Below are positions 47,894 to 60,795 of a stretch of 64,000 nt of DNA, in pieces. How positions within the stretch are numbered: position 1 is the first letter of the stretch; each line of letters starts with the position of its first letter. Made by a program: the position numbers and the translations under genes. The stretch covers positions 12,179,183 through 12,243,182 of the forward strand of contig NC_049982.1 in assembly GCF_000003815.2 (NCBI RefSeq), given 5' to 3'. The DNA comes from Branchiostoma floridae (taxonomy: Eukaryota; Chordata; Leptocardii; Amphioxiformes; Branchiostomatidae). The notes beneath the pieces were generated by a model. The model saw nothing but the letters and a program-made list of their open reading frames with translations. It had not been told where the DNA came from and did not search any database.

Positions 47894-48013
47894 CGAAGAC
47901 CCGCGTAACACAATTGGGCAGTATTCATAATCATACTGTTACATCTTTTCTTCAAGATGATAATGCCTCTCTAATTGACTTGATAAGGCCCATGTTAAAC
48001 CATAAGAGTCAAG

Positions 48014-51000
48014 ATGGAGACCAAGTTGCTCCTTGCTGTTTGGCTGCTCCTCCACACGGCGTACTGTTTGCCGAAGGACTGCGGAGAGTGCGACCCTGAC
48101 GCCTGTCCGGAGATCGACTGTCCCTCCAACATGACGACGAAAGATGCCTGTTCCTGTTGCAGTGTCTGTTTGAGGGACGAGGACGAGGCTTGTGGGGGCA
48201 AGCATTGGTCGGAAGGCCGCTGTGTGGAAGGTTACTTCTGTACGGGTGAGACAAGAACTTTCTTCAGCAGAACAGTCGAGGAATACCGTCGTTTTAGTGC
48301 GATTTTTAGTAAGGGGCTGTCTGGTACAATCTTAGAAATTACTTTTAAGTATAGTATATTAATAGAATTGTATAAAGTAACATTTGAGAAGCTAATCTCT
48401 AGCTGAAAGATCGCCAAGTTTCCTTTGCATCTGCTTTCAATTAATGATCGGTCAAACTTTGTTTTACTTGAGTTCAAGTTGACAACTACCCGTTATTATG
48501 CACACCAAACATTAACCACTTTATATTAGCACATTTCTATAGAACTCAAATTGAGCCAACCGAGCATGCAATGTTTTATTTTTTTATCCATGAGCCTTAA
48601 CTTTAAAAAAAATTCCGTTTATCAAGCCACTGATCAACTTTTTTCACAAAGTCCTGTTTGCTCCCTTGCATGCTAGCAGGACAGTCACATTGTTCAGACC
48701 AGTCTGTCTGTCCGCGATCCGTCTGTCTACACGATAACTTGAGAGTGTCTCGATGGATTGTCGTAGTATTTGATATGTAGGTCTAGATGATTTGAGGGCC
48801 CCTAGCGGCTTGTTATAGCACCGAATAGGAACGTCAGGCGGCTTTTATATATCGTGTTCTGGACAAGTCATTGTCATGACTTTTGATGTTGCAGTGTATA
48901 CAGGTGGCTCGTGTGGTCGGAAAGAATCGACATAACAGTTTCGCCCGCTGGCAGCTTTCTTTGAAACTGCAGAGGGCGTTTCAGTTTCAGACTTTGTTTG
49001 AAATAGTACGTCAGGAAGGAAGGCCTACGGATAAATGGATGTTTGACATGTGGAGGACCAACGGAATGGTATCTTAATTATGCAGGCTGAGGCTTGCTTT
49101 GCATGGTTAAGGAGGAAAATTTATATTTAAAAAATTCAATCAATTTTGACTTCTCTTCCCCTCCAATAATCTGCCTTGTCTGTTGAAACGTTCACAGCGG
49201 ATCCAGACAATGACGAAGAGGAGCCTGGTCGGTGTAACTGCAGGTACCCGTACCGGGTGTGCGGGTCTGACGGGAAGGACTATGTCACCTACTGCCAGCT
49301 CAGATTTGCCTCCTGGCGCAGCAAGAAGATGGGCGGGGACAAGATCCACCGGGTGCACAAGGGATTCTGCAAGTTCGGTCAGTGAAGCTTTATTTTCTGT
49401 ATACTTGAATTGTGATCGTTGAAATGCGGGATACATGTGTATATTCACTTACTGATCAGTGCACATAGATACCTAGATGAATTGTAAGTATTTGAAGCAA
49501 TTTGATATTGGGGAAATTACTTCTTTACTTCTATCAGAAAAAAGTGAAGTGAAGCTTTACTTTGAGTCTGGAAAACGTTGAGCTAACGGCAGCAGACGAT
49601 TTATCAAGTGACAAGTCAGATTTGTCTGTGTTGAAGTGAAGACAAACACTAGGGATGACGGCCGCCCTTAAACCTGTGACTTTCCGTGACTACTGCTCTC
49701 ATGGCCTTAAGTAACTCCAGCTGTCCGTCACCGAGTACTTCAACTTTAATCCGACCTGAACACTAAAATAAACACCATGTCATTCCATTGGCTTGTCAGT
49801 CAATGTTGACATGGTGTGCGTTATCTTAACATAATGCGTCCAGTTTGGATCAAAGCTGCTAGATTTTTCATGTTTTCTTGTTTATCGATGGTGAAGTTGT
49901 TTTCAAGCATATCTTCTCTGGTCTTCTCTGGATGAGATACCCTTGGGCAGTGGAGAATTAGGTCAGTTGCTTGGATGGTGGCCAATATGTTCAAACTCTA
50001 ATCAGTTTGTCACGGTACAGCTTGCATGCTGTGCGTCTATTTATATATATAAGGCACGTCCCAAGGACATACGGACTTCCTGGCTTTGAGACAAATAGCT
50101 ATGGAGGGTGGTTTCACATAACCGGCTAACCACATCTGTAACAGACCACAAGCAAGAGAAGCTTAAGAAATAGGAAATGTTCCAATCATAATTTGACCAG
50201 AAGGTTTCCAATGGTATTATTATGTACAATCCGAACACGTAGGATTGAATGCCACGACTACTTTCATACTAAGCAAGTGAACTTTTATGACCATATGAAC
50301 GTTCGTTTCTCTCCATCAACTATACAACAGCTCCGATCATCTCCATTCCACCGACGGATGTCCGGAACACCACTGGGGACACAGTGTACATGAGCTGTGA
50401 AGTCAAATCCAACCCGTCTGCGCAGATCGTCTGGAAGTTTAAGAAAGGTGAGGCCTATCACGATGGTTATTTTTTTCAACCGTAAGACCTTCCTGTAGTT
50501 TAACATCCATCCTATTCTAGCACCAGTCCGTTTTTTCGGCAAGTCAGGTTGACGAAATGCCACTCATTCATTTATTATTCGAATAGATCGTTTTCACAGA
50601 ACGTTCGAAAACCGCTTCGCCACGCGTGGGCGCCATGTTGGATGATAACCTGGATGACTAGAACACAGAACGGTGCTATCAAAGTTACTTGCGGCGGGTT
50701 CAAGTGTGCTGTTTTGTCTCCGTACTGTGAATGATATAGTGATGTAGCCAAGGCTAGATATCAGGACAAAGTTGCAATAATAGGTCTTGATCCGTGTGCT
50801 TTTAATAAGAGAAAAGGCATTCGACGATCTAACGCTCTTGCCGATGGTTGAATACCCGGACATCAGTTACCGCTACCCTGGGCGACTATATAACGTTATG
50901 TACACTCCTATCATATAGGCTGCGCACGGAGGACTAGTCTGAGACTAGTTACAGCCCTATACAGCGGAGTTTGCGTTACACAGTCTACCCCAGTTTCCAG

Positions 51001-54000
51001 CTGCCCTCACTATCCACTTGCCTCACAAGGGGCAAGATTTGTCGCTTCTCCAACTCTGACTCAGTGTGAATTGTTTTCTACTCCGGTCAAAACTGAGCTA
51101 CGGCGTGCTTCAGCCAACTACGTACTATACGACGTTGTTTGACAAGGCGCGACGTAATTTGGAGAACTCGCGCGTAGTTCACCCAACGAGCTTCAATACA
51201 ACTTGTCTTTCGGCCTGAGGTACGGTCTTACTCAACTACTTCGTATTAAAGTAACCATTGCCTGACTAAAAATGCTCTCCTTGCCCGACAGTTACTATGT
51301 ACAGTAAGCGTGTCTCTTGTCTATTGTATGCAGATGATTTAGTTCTTTTCTCTGAATCCAAACAAGGTCTACAATGTTCTTTGAATAGACTAGAAGAATA
51401 CTGTCAAACATGGCACCTAAATGTGAACCTTAGGAAAACAAAAATAATTGTTTTCACTAAGGGTGGTCGTATACCAAAAGATGTGTATTTCATGTATAAG
51501 AACAATCCTGTTGAAATAGTGACAAATTATTGTTATTTAGGTATTGTTGTCAATTCTGCGGGTACTTTCAAGGCGAACAACAAACACAGTAGGGGTCTGA
51601 AAGCTTTATTCGGGATAAATCAATCCCTAGACAAAGCCGATGCTCCTTTGTCTGTCAGAAACAAACTTTTTGATACATGTGTTAAGCCCATAATTCTCTA
51701 TGGATCGGAAATCTGGGGTTCTGTTAAAAGCTCCAAATCCTGTCCTATCGAAACAATACATCTAAGATTCTGTAAGCAAACCCTACACGTACCAAGATCC
51801 ACAAGTGGCCTCGCCGCTAGAGCCGAGTTAGGGAGGTTCCCCATTCATTTGGAAGCCTCCCTAAATGCTATTAAACACTTAATTAGACTTCGCCAGAAAG
51901 TACCAGCAGACAGTTTCCAGTCAGACGCTCTCTCTTGCCAGATAGATTTAGACAAGGCTGGAGCCAAGTGTTGGGCTTCAGGAGTTCGCCAGTCACTGGA
52001 GGAATGCGGTTATGGTTACATATGGCATTGTCCTCTACAGCATAATACAAATTCGTCTCAAATTATCAATTCTATCAATCAGCGTCTGAAAGACATTTAT
52101 TTTCTAAGAGAGAGACACAATGATAACAAAGGTGGATCCGCTAAAAACAAATTGAGGTCTTACAGACTGTTCAAGTCAACCTATAATGTAGAACAATACC
52201 TGGATATTGACAATATTCGGCACAGGACGGCCGTCACAAAACTACGAGTCAGTTGCCACAAATTACACATCGAAACCGGAAGACATAACCGCAGTCCTCT
52301 AGAACAACGAATATGTAGATACTGCAATCTAGATAAGTTAGAAGACGAACATCATTTTGTAGTAGAATGTAGTTTGTACAAGAAAGAGAGAGCTGAACTC
52401 TACAGACTAATAGAACCCATGTTCCCCCACTTCATACATCTAAGTAATATAGACAAATTTATATTCCTTATGAATCTAGACAAACCTTTACTTATAAAGC
52501 ATATCTGTTCTTACATTTTCAATATCACAAAGAAACGAGAAGAAGCCGAATGTACGCAGTAGATTACGATCCTTGAGTAGTGTAGATTCATTGTATCATT
52601 ATATCATGTTGTATCATTTGTTGTGACCTGTACTAAACCCAGTGGGTATAAATGTACAATAAAGGTCTTCATTCATTCATTCATTCATTAAACCCAGCCA
52701 GTGAGAGATTTTGTAAACACATCTAGTGCAAAATGTAACAACCCAAACTACGTATTTTCAGCCATACTGCGACAAAGTTGGACTACAACCACACCAACTT
52801 GTACATCACCTCGACATCGTAACGTTATTGTATTCTCCCCCAATACGCTAAACTGAGAACAAGATAAACATTCGATCGTATCGCCATTATGAAAACCAGA
52901 AGAATTCCCTGAGGCTAAGGTTTGGTCGTTACATATTTTCTACAATAATAGCTACGCATATGTGTGCGTGGTACCTAACTTGCGCATGCATTCTATGAAG
53001 CTTTTCAAACCCTGCTCACTGCGACAGAAGACAACCTTCATTTCTTCAACTAGAACGTAAATATATTCCCACCTGTGAGACAAAGTTGGTGACAAAGTTA
53101 GAGATCTTTAAGCTTGCAGTGCTGACCTGCCCGTGTCACACCCTGTCTGTAATGCTGTCTAACCGGTTAACCTGTCACTACACTTGACTTGACTTGAGGT
53201 AGAAGTTCAGCCCGTTTGTAAATAATAACCACAAAAAAACTTCTTTCCATGTACGTGCAACACACAGCCGTGTGGAGATCGAGCAGCTTATTGAGCAGCT
53301 TATCATCCAACATGGCCGTTCGAACGTTCGAACGTGACTGTGACGTCACATGAAAACGATCTATAGATAATTCGAAATTATCCGTCTCAATTGACGGGGC
53401 AGATTAACATAGTCAGTATACGTATTGACATCACTTTGCACATGCCAGAAACTTGTAAACCGAGCCTGTTGAACACCATCCCTTTAACATATGCATCTTT
53501 CAAGATTTACCCAAGTGCATACGTTTGTGATCTGAAACTTTGGATTTGGAAGTGGGGATTCAACTGAACTTCGCATAGGAACAAGACGTAACGTTACATT
53601 TTTGGAATGGCTAACGTTAACGTTAACGTTACATATAACGCAGTCAAACCTGTCTATAGCGGCCACTGAAGGGACTGGTCAAAATTGGCCACTATAGAGA
53701 GGTGGCCACTATTGAGAATATGCTAATTAATTGACCACAAGCAATAAGTTACACATGGTTTTAGTACTGACTGATCTTTATTCATAAAAGCTATAAAAAG
53801 TTTTAAATGTTCTACAGTTGATATTGTCTGAAGAGACCGGCATAGGGTGACGATACGGCCGCTGTATATGGCCGAACGCGTGCCGAAACATAGATCAGCG
53901 GTCCGCGTGGCCGTAATCGGCAGTGTTTTTGTACCTGCGGGACCGGAAATCGTGTGGCCGTGGCCGCGTTGGACAGGTGGCCGGTAAGCCTATTTCTTAA

Positions 54001-54622
54001 TCATTACGAATCCAAGGGACCGACAAAAAGTGGCCACTATGGGCAGGTGGCCGTTATGCAAAGGTGGCCGCTAATACAGGTTTGACTGCACCGTCCACCG
54101 AAGAGAGAAATACTTGTCATTCATTACTCAAATACTTACTACGCTCAACTTTCTGTTTTGTTTGTAGATGAGGAGGATGAAGGGGTGGACCTTCCAGGCG
54201 ACTATGCCAACATCTTCTGCAGTTTCCGCGGCGGGCCGGACACCAACAAGGTGACTGGCTGGGTGCTGGTAAGCTGGGCCTACCACATAGTGGTGCCATC
54301 ACATTTTCATTTTATTGACATTCATTTATAAATCATGCAGTTTGTATTGGTATCTTCTGCTTTGTTGCATCACTTCTCTACATTTGTATCTGGCGTGGCG
54401 CATATGGGACTGTTTTTCCAGGCTGTCGGACTGACAAGATAATTACTTGCGTACAGACATACACCTGTACTTGGCAGCCTGACAGACAGTGTTGCGTTTC
54501 TTATCCTCCAGATTGAAGGCGTACAGAAGACGAATGCTGGCATATACCAGTGTTTTGCTGCCAACGAATTTGGGAATGATACCAGCAAGGCCTATTTAGA
54601 GGTACTGGAAGAAGAACTGTGA
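48014..54622 (+). CDS. Secreted IGFBP-Kazal-Ig protein, copy 1 (IGFBP7-like)
   Basis: Exons 48014-48245, 49198-49377, 50331-50447, 54168-54268, 54512-54622 join in frame to 246 residues. Residues 1-18 are a signal peptide (METKLLLAVWLLLHTAYC). An IGFBP N-terminal cysteine module follows (DCGECDPDACPEIDC, SCCSVC, ACGGKHWSEGRC). Next is a Kazal-like module (CNCRYPYRVCGSDGKDY ... HKGFC). An Ig domain is split over three exons (MSCEVKSNPSAQIVWKF; VTGWVL; NAGIYQCFAANEFGND). This order is that of IGFBP7/IGFBPL1/KAZALD1, extracellular proteins that bind growth factors or matrix. Vertebrate orthology cannot be set from here. The protein ends right after the Ig domain (VLEEEL). Intron 3 carries a LINE fragment and a MITE. 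Copy 2 follows 1.7 kb downstream in the same direction. Confidence 0.9.
51297..52690 (+). mobile_element. 5'-truncated non-LTR retrotransposon (LINE) fragment
   Basis: A 421-codon frame (51297-52562) starts just before the reverse-transcriptase YADD box (LLYADDLVLFSES). It continues with the thumb region (LNVNLRKTKIIVF, NYCYLGIVVNS) and ends with a cysteine/histidine motif (ICRYCNLDKLEDEHHFVVEC) typical of the C-termini of several LINE clades. A short 3' UTR and an ATTC microsatellite tail (ends about 52689) complete the 3' end. The endonuclease and the N-terminal part of the RT are missing, as with 5'-truncated insertions. The frame is intact over 1.26 kb, so the insertion is probably young. 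It is in sense orientation in intron 3 of the IGFBP-type gene. Clade unassigned. Confidence 0.9.
53641..54089. mobile_element. MITE with CAGTCAAACCTGT terminal inverted repeats
   Basis: The left end CAGTCAAACCTGTCTATAGC and the right end, reverse-complemented, CAGTCAAACCTGTATTAGC form terminal inverted repeats of about 26 bp. The inside is GGCCAC-rich and homologous, inverted, to 31896-32376. It is non-coding, about 450 bp, in intron 3 of the first IGFBP-type gene. I could not find a clear target-site duplication for this copy. Confidence 0.8.
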
Positions 54623-56349
54623 GACAGTGACAATCTTCAATGACGAAAGCTTGTTAGTCACGTGAGGCAGACTTAACGTGAAGTAAAACTAAATGTTAAC
54701 ATTCGCGCACTGATCATGACTTCTTTATTGATGCCAAGAAGATGCTTTGGGTAGAAATGATAGTGGTGTATTTGTGTTTGTATGACATTATGTGGGAAAA
54801 AAAAGACATGTTCTTTGAAAGATTTTCTTACATTAACGTCTCAATTAAATGGATTGATATGATATGATATACATGTACTAGCAAATTAGGATTTCAGCTG
54901 ATTTATTTGGAGGAAGAATGCCTAATGTGGCGGTACGACTACAGAAAGGACATGATAAGGGTGACCCGTCTTTGCACATTGAACAACTTCCCTTACAATT
55001 ACATGTGTACAAGTAAATTTGATGAGATGTAGTTACCTGAAGTACAGCACATATTGTCGTAGTTCTGTACAAAATGTAATCTCCAAGCAGATGTGGAAAG
55101 GTATGAAATCGTTTGGTCATATAAAATGGAACACTCAGTGTATATTCAAAAGTATACCAAGGCCACTGTGGTTCTATGGTACGTCCCTCTGTTGACCCGA
55201 TGCCTGTAAGCAAGGAACGGCAACTGTTTTTGTACTTTCCGGGCAAGCAGAGGTTCGGCTCAGACTATTTTTTTTTTACGAGTTTTAGTGGGATTTCTAT
55301 TTTGTATCGTTTTCTCGCCGAAAATGGTACAAAAGAGAAAGCCCGATAAAAATGCATTAAAAAAGCTGGAGCCTGCTTGGAGAGTACTTTTTTTATGACG
55401 AACTTCCCTGAATAATATTCGTATCATAAGCCAACAAAAGGGGTCAAAGGGCCATTAAGCAGATTGTTTACAGCAAACAATAGGCTTTTAAGGTGAAGTA
55501 AAGGAACCTGTTTGTTGATTTTGGAAGTGTAATCGACACTACTGATTCAGTTGAGCCCTTTTATTCCGAACTTTGGGGGGAGGCAGACTGAGCCACTGAA
55601 AGAGCACATAGTTGTAATACGCCCAGGGAATTTTTTCTTTTGGTGGGGAGACTCTTTCAGACGTTTTCTTAACACTAGTTTTCAGATTACATCCTATTTG
55701 GTACTGATCCAGTCTGAGAAATGTCACTGGTATTTCTCACACATTCTATCTTAGTTATATTTACATGCATAACATCCAAGTCTTAGACATCGTTCAGAAC
55801 TTCATGGGCCAGTCATAGCAGCACTCCGGTGAGCAAAATCATCCTATCAATGTGTCACATCTCCATGCTTCTTTATCAAGAAAGCACTGTTTACTGTGAA
55901 AGTTTTTTTTTGGTCCATGAATGCTATGCACCTATGTAAACATACTGCCACCCCTAGAGCTGTAGTGGTATCTCCCTAGCATACAGGAATGCTAAGGTGT
56001 TTGCTCTTGGATGACAGCATCTCCCTACAGTAGACTGGGAAATGTCTCAAAGTAGGAAAACTCAATCATACACACAAAGTTCTTAAAAATGACGTTCCCA
56101 AACTAGAAAAGACATTTTCCACACTTAAACAGCACAAAGACTGAAATCTTCGGCCCAAACGTCTTATTTGCTATAATCTGTCTGTACTAAAATGTGGGTA
56201 GATATTTTGAATTCTACGGTAACATAGCAGTCTCCCCAGGCTGGGCCCCCTACACACACTAAGCTTCCTGTCTGAGCCCAGACAGGGTGCAGCTCCTGCA
56301 TTCTCTCTGCAGCATCTTGGTAACTCCAGTAAGGGAGTCCCAGTAAGGC
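54623..56349. other. Intergenic spacer between tandem IGFBP-type genes
   Basis: There are no supported exons. It must contain the 3' UTR of copy 1 and the promoter of copy 2. No clear TATA box is seen near 56.2-56.35 kb. Confidence 0.5.
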
Positions 56350-59300
56350 ATGGACATGAAGGTTTTGTTGGTAGTACTGGTGGCAGTGGTGGTGGTGGAG
56401 GGGAGGAAGGCTCTTGGGAGGTGTCCTCCCTGTAAGCTGGACCAGTGTCCCGACATTCGGGGCAAGTGTGTGGGGGATGTCATCAAGGACCCCTGCCACT
56501 GCTGTGAGGAGTGCGCCAAGACTGAAGGTACACCTGTACTTCTCATTGTAAATATGGTCATCATAAGTGCGCATCAAACCTTCAAACAATTGGACGTTTC
56601 AAAGTTGAAAGAATAAAATAACTAAACTCCATAAAAACAGCAAAGATTTGAATTTATTCTCATATAAGCAATATCAGGAACATTTGCAAACTGCACCTAG
56701 CTTTTTGAAAAAGCCTAAGAGTAACATTTTTGATGGAAAAAAAAGCTGACTTTGCAAATTTGCAGGGGAAACATGTGGAGGGAAGAGAAACAAGCTGGGA
56801 ACCTGTATGGAGGGCCTGCACTGTGAGACCAAGAGAGGGAGGAAGAAGGGCGTGTGTGTCTGTAATGTGGAAGGAAAGGTCTGTGGCACCGATGGCGTCA
56901 CCTACAGCAGCCTGTGTGAACTGGACCTCAACAAACTGGTCGGCTTCAGGGAAGGGTGGTCACTGGAGAGGCGCCATGATGGCCCGTGTTACTCAGGTAT
57001 GAAAGGTTTAATCTTCTGCCTCAGTGATGTATAAACAAGGGAGGATTATTGTTGTCTGTCTGCCCATCATAGTAAGGTTAACCACCCACTGAACAGTTTT
57101 CTACAGACTTCACAAGTACATGTATTTGATGATTTCAAAGACGGGGTACCTCTAAGAAGGGTATTCATGTAAGTGTGTAGCGACTGAAAGAAGGATATAA
57201 AGAATGAGATTGGGTTAGGGTTTAAATTACAGTTGTAATTGAGAAAATTCCATTCCATTTCATGGCAATGGAATTGTATTGGCACAGAACCAAACACCAT
57301 CAAAAGGCAGTCTAGTGCATACAGCTCAGGGAACTTTGGGAACTCCAGTCACATTAAATCACTTGAAGTGTGTGGTAAAATCAATACTTCAAGGACTATT
57401 ACCACATTACTGGCAGGGTTATTGGATTATTGTTCAAGAACATGAACCTGGGTTCAAAGGAGTAGCTTTGTGCTGTTGGAAAAAGCCATTTAGCTCATGA
57501 TACATTGCCGTTTCAGGAAAATTCAAGGCTGATGAAAGTGTGTAGGTTGATCTGAGCCACAAATAAGAGAAAAAATTATGGTTCTGGGTGTCTTGAAGGT
57601 ACAATGTTCCAGTAAATCAAGTTGCAAAGATTCCAATACATCACTTCAGAAGTCACATGGACTATCATTAAAGGGCAATAATGTAAATTTGCTATAATTT
57701 TACAGAAATAAAAATTGTATGTATTACTCTATAAGTACTTAAAAAATATCATCATGGGGCTTTTTAATGTCCTCTGCATTCATTATCATGCATACATAAT
57801 ATCATAATATAGCTAGAACAATGGAATGTACAAAAGTTTACTAAATCTAAATCGTAACAAACACTTTGCCCCCTCCCCATCTCTTCTGACCAGTCCCTTG
57901 CCCAAGACGTCTACTGGAATGTTCCACCAATATTTACACGTCATTCCTCAGAAATGAACTAAATGAAGTGTTGATCCAACTAATCTGCTTTACCAAGCTT
58001 TCAAACACCTGGCACTGTTGTAATTTTCCTTTCCAAGGTTTTACTAAAAGGCTAAAGACCCAAAATCTTTAGGAACATTTTAAATCTTTAAATCTCTCTA
58101 TAACCTTCTTGGTCTCACCATTCAACAGATTTTCTACAAAACATTTTTGGAAATTGGTGCATGTGACACAAAAATATCAGCATTGTTTAAGAAAACAGGA
58201 ACGATCTATGTTTCCCTTGGGCGAGTTGAAATAGTCTTCAGTTACAGGAGCCTCTAAACATTGTGTGCAGCTGCTATTTAGGTTTGACATACCACAAAGG
58301 TCTTAGGGAAATGGAGATGGAAACATTGCAGCCCCGAAAACAAATAGCACCATTCACCGCATGTTTCGGTTGGAAAGTAAGTTTGTGCCGGGGAGGTCTG
58401 AAAGAGGGGCCCTGTGAAGGGAGAGGCAGCCAGATTTTGAGTATACTGCTGACATTCGTAACGAAGAAACATTTAATAATACCTACTATATCGTTATCGT
58501 GCCTACTGCCTTTCATGCCTACAGTAGTTTTGATAGTTAAGGTATGAAATGTGACAAGAATGCATGTACACATGTATATATATAAGTATGTAAAGAAACA
58601 TGTATTTTCCTGACCCTCCATAGTGATCACTGTCAAGTGTATTATGTCTAGACTCTACTTCCTTCACTAAGTCAAGTGTTTATCTTACCCATTTGGGGAC
58701 TCCATTGGGCCCTGACATTAATTCCCAGTTAGCTTAACCCCCATTATGCACACATGATCTTGCACTGTTTGGACTGCCTGTGTCAACTAGCCCTAATGTA
58801 CTAATAATATTAGCCCCATGCACACGTTTAGGAGAGTTATGTGTTTTTAGTGTTCAAACTTTGTAAGGTTATAATCATTGATTTCTAACCATGAAAGCAT
58901 TATTTGCTTGTCAATCATGGCTATAGAACTAAATGTTGCCAAGGTAATTTTAAGAACCCTTTAATAAATTTCAGTGTTTGGTGTTATGTGACATGAGTAA
59001 GGCATGTAAGGCTTAAGACGTCATTTTAAGACTTTCCAAGTTTGCTTCAGCTAATGAAGGTTTGAGATCATCTGTGACAAAATCCCACCCACCCTTTTGA
59101 GGCACATGCATGCATGTTGAGACAGGCTTCCACAAATTTTGAGAAAAGATTCAGAGGGTATCCTGACCATGCTGACATCCAAAATCCTGTATAACTCCTT
59201 CAATAGAACACCTAAATCCTAATCTTTTCCAGAGCTACCAAAATTGGCTTTGTGACTGTGACTCTTATTTAGATAATTAGAATATGATGTATGATATAGA

Positions 59301-60795
59301 AGTATGATTTGAAAGACAATAAAAAAACAAAACATTAAAAATACGCTATACAGTTGAAGCCAGTTAATTGCACAACGGATAATCACACACTTCTGTTAAT
59401 TGCACGAAATCCCCAAATCCCATGGTGGTGCTGTTCAGCTTAATAACTTTGCTTTGTTGCACCATTCGGATAATTGCAAGAAATGCACTGGCAAATGGGG
59501 TGTGCAATTAAGCGGCTTCTACTGTATATGAAATTTGTAGAGCAATCTGTCAAATTTTGGGGCGCTCATTGGGAGTGTGTGGGTGCATCCTCTTGTGGAA
59601 AGTAGTACATAAACGAACAGCATCGAGCTGGTTGGTGCCAGCTGAATACTTTATAGACGTTCATGTCAATTTATCCCAACACAGCTCCAGAGATCGTGAC
59701 CCCGCCCCAGCACCTGGTGAACACCTCAGGTGCGCAGGTTTACCTCATGTGTGAGGTGACAGGTGTCCCATCTCCCAGGATGCATTGGCGCAAGATGGAA
59801 AAAGGGCCTGATGGGATGGTCAAGGTCACAGAAATCCCTGGTAAGTAGTATATTGCCTAATCCACACTGAAGCACTTGGAATAGGAAGGTGGCATTTGTT
59901 CCATCAGTTTTTTCAGCTGATGGCTGTGTTAAATGAATGTTAATTTACACTGTTTTGGACTGGCTGTTATCTGATACTCATTACTTGCTTTTAGGAGACA
60001 AGCAAAACCTAGCCATCCAAGTTCGAGGGGGCCCTGAGAAGCACCAGGTCACCAGCTGGGTACTGGTAAGTCTAACTTGAATGTTTCTGTTTCTTTATTA
60101 CAAAGAAGATCTGTATTGTAAAGGGATTTGGGTGTTTAATTGCCATGTACCTAAACTGACTTATACAGGGTTTCGTCTTATATTCTGTACATTGATTGAA
60201 TATTATGTAGCTATCATGCATTGCTCCTCCCCTTAATATTCTATTGCTATTTGTTATGCCCAGTCTCTTTAATACTGAATATAATAAATGAATGTTGTAC
60301 TTCTGCCAAATGTTCAATCCTTAATCCCACCTTTGGACCATTCCACTATAGATCTACCCAGTGTCTGAAGAGGATGCTGGGGAGTACGAGTGTTATGCTG
60401 AGAACTCAGAGGGCTGGGTGACAGCACGCGGCAGCCTTACTGTCAAACATGGAGAAGTCATACAAGGTAAACTTTCATAACAAAACAGTTTTCCTGTCTT
60501 TCTTTTTTTAAAGCTCTCATTAACGGTACTACAAAAGCTTGCGATTGTTAACAACTGCCATGATTTGATACAAAGTTATGGATGTTCATACACTTCTGAT
60601 CAAATGTGTAATTTCACAGATGCTGACTTTGATGATGATGATATGTATGATGATGATGATGAGGAAGACTATGAAGATGAAGATAGTCAGGAGGAAGAGG
60701 AAGAAGAAGAGGAAGAGGAGGAGGAAGAGGATGATGAGGAAGACATTCCAGAGGAAGAACTGGATCGTATGGAGGAAAGAGAGGATGATGCATAG
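56350..60795 (+). CDS. Secreted IGFBP-Kazal-Ig protein, copy 2, acidic tail
   Basis: Exons 56350-56527, 56766-56996, 59685-59840, 59995-60065, 60352-60466, 60620-60795 join in frame to 308 residues. A signal peptide (MDMKVLLVVLVAVVVVEG) precedes an IGFBP module (CPPCKLDQCPDIRGKC, CHCCEEC, TCGGKRNKLGTC), a Kazal-like module (CVCNVEGKVCGTDGVTY ... GPC) and an Ig domain (YLMCEVTGVPSPRMHWRK; VTSWVL; DAGEYECYAENSEGW). The last exon adds about 58 residues that are nearly all Asp/Glu, absent from copy 1. Such a tail might bind calcium or basic partners (inference). The Ig-part exons have the same phases as copy 1, supporting tandem duplication; the first intron is in a different place. Intron 2 holds a small TA-flanked MITE. 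Confidence 0.9.
59351..59524. mobile_element. 174-bp MITE, TA target-site duplication
   Basis: Ends CAGTTGAAGCCAGTTAATTG and, reverse-complemented, CAGTAGAAGCCGCTTAATTG are inverted repeats, flanked on both sides by TA (59349-59350, 59525-59526). Ends starting CAGT plus a TA duplication are the pattern of pogo/Tc1-mariner derivatives. Non-coding. Confidence 0.85.

Larger units (their letters stand above)
45199..48013. other. Intergenic region with repeat and hairpin
   Basis: No supported exon. It contains the upstream flank of the fibrinogen-related gene, a hairpin (45937-46031), an interspersed repeat (46350-47125) and the promoter of the first IGFBP-Kazal-Ig gene. Confidence 0.55.
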
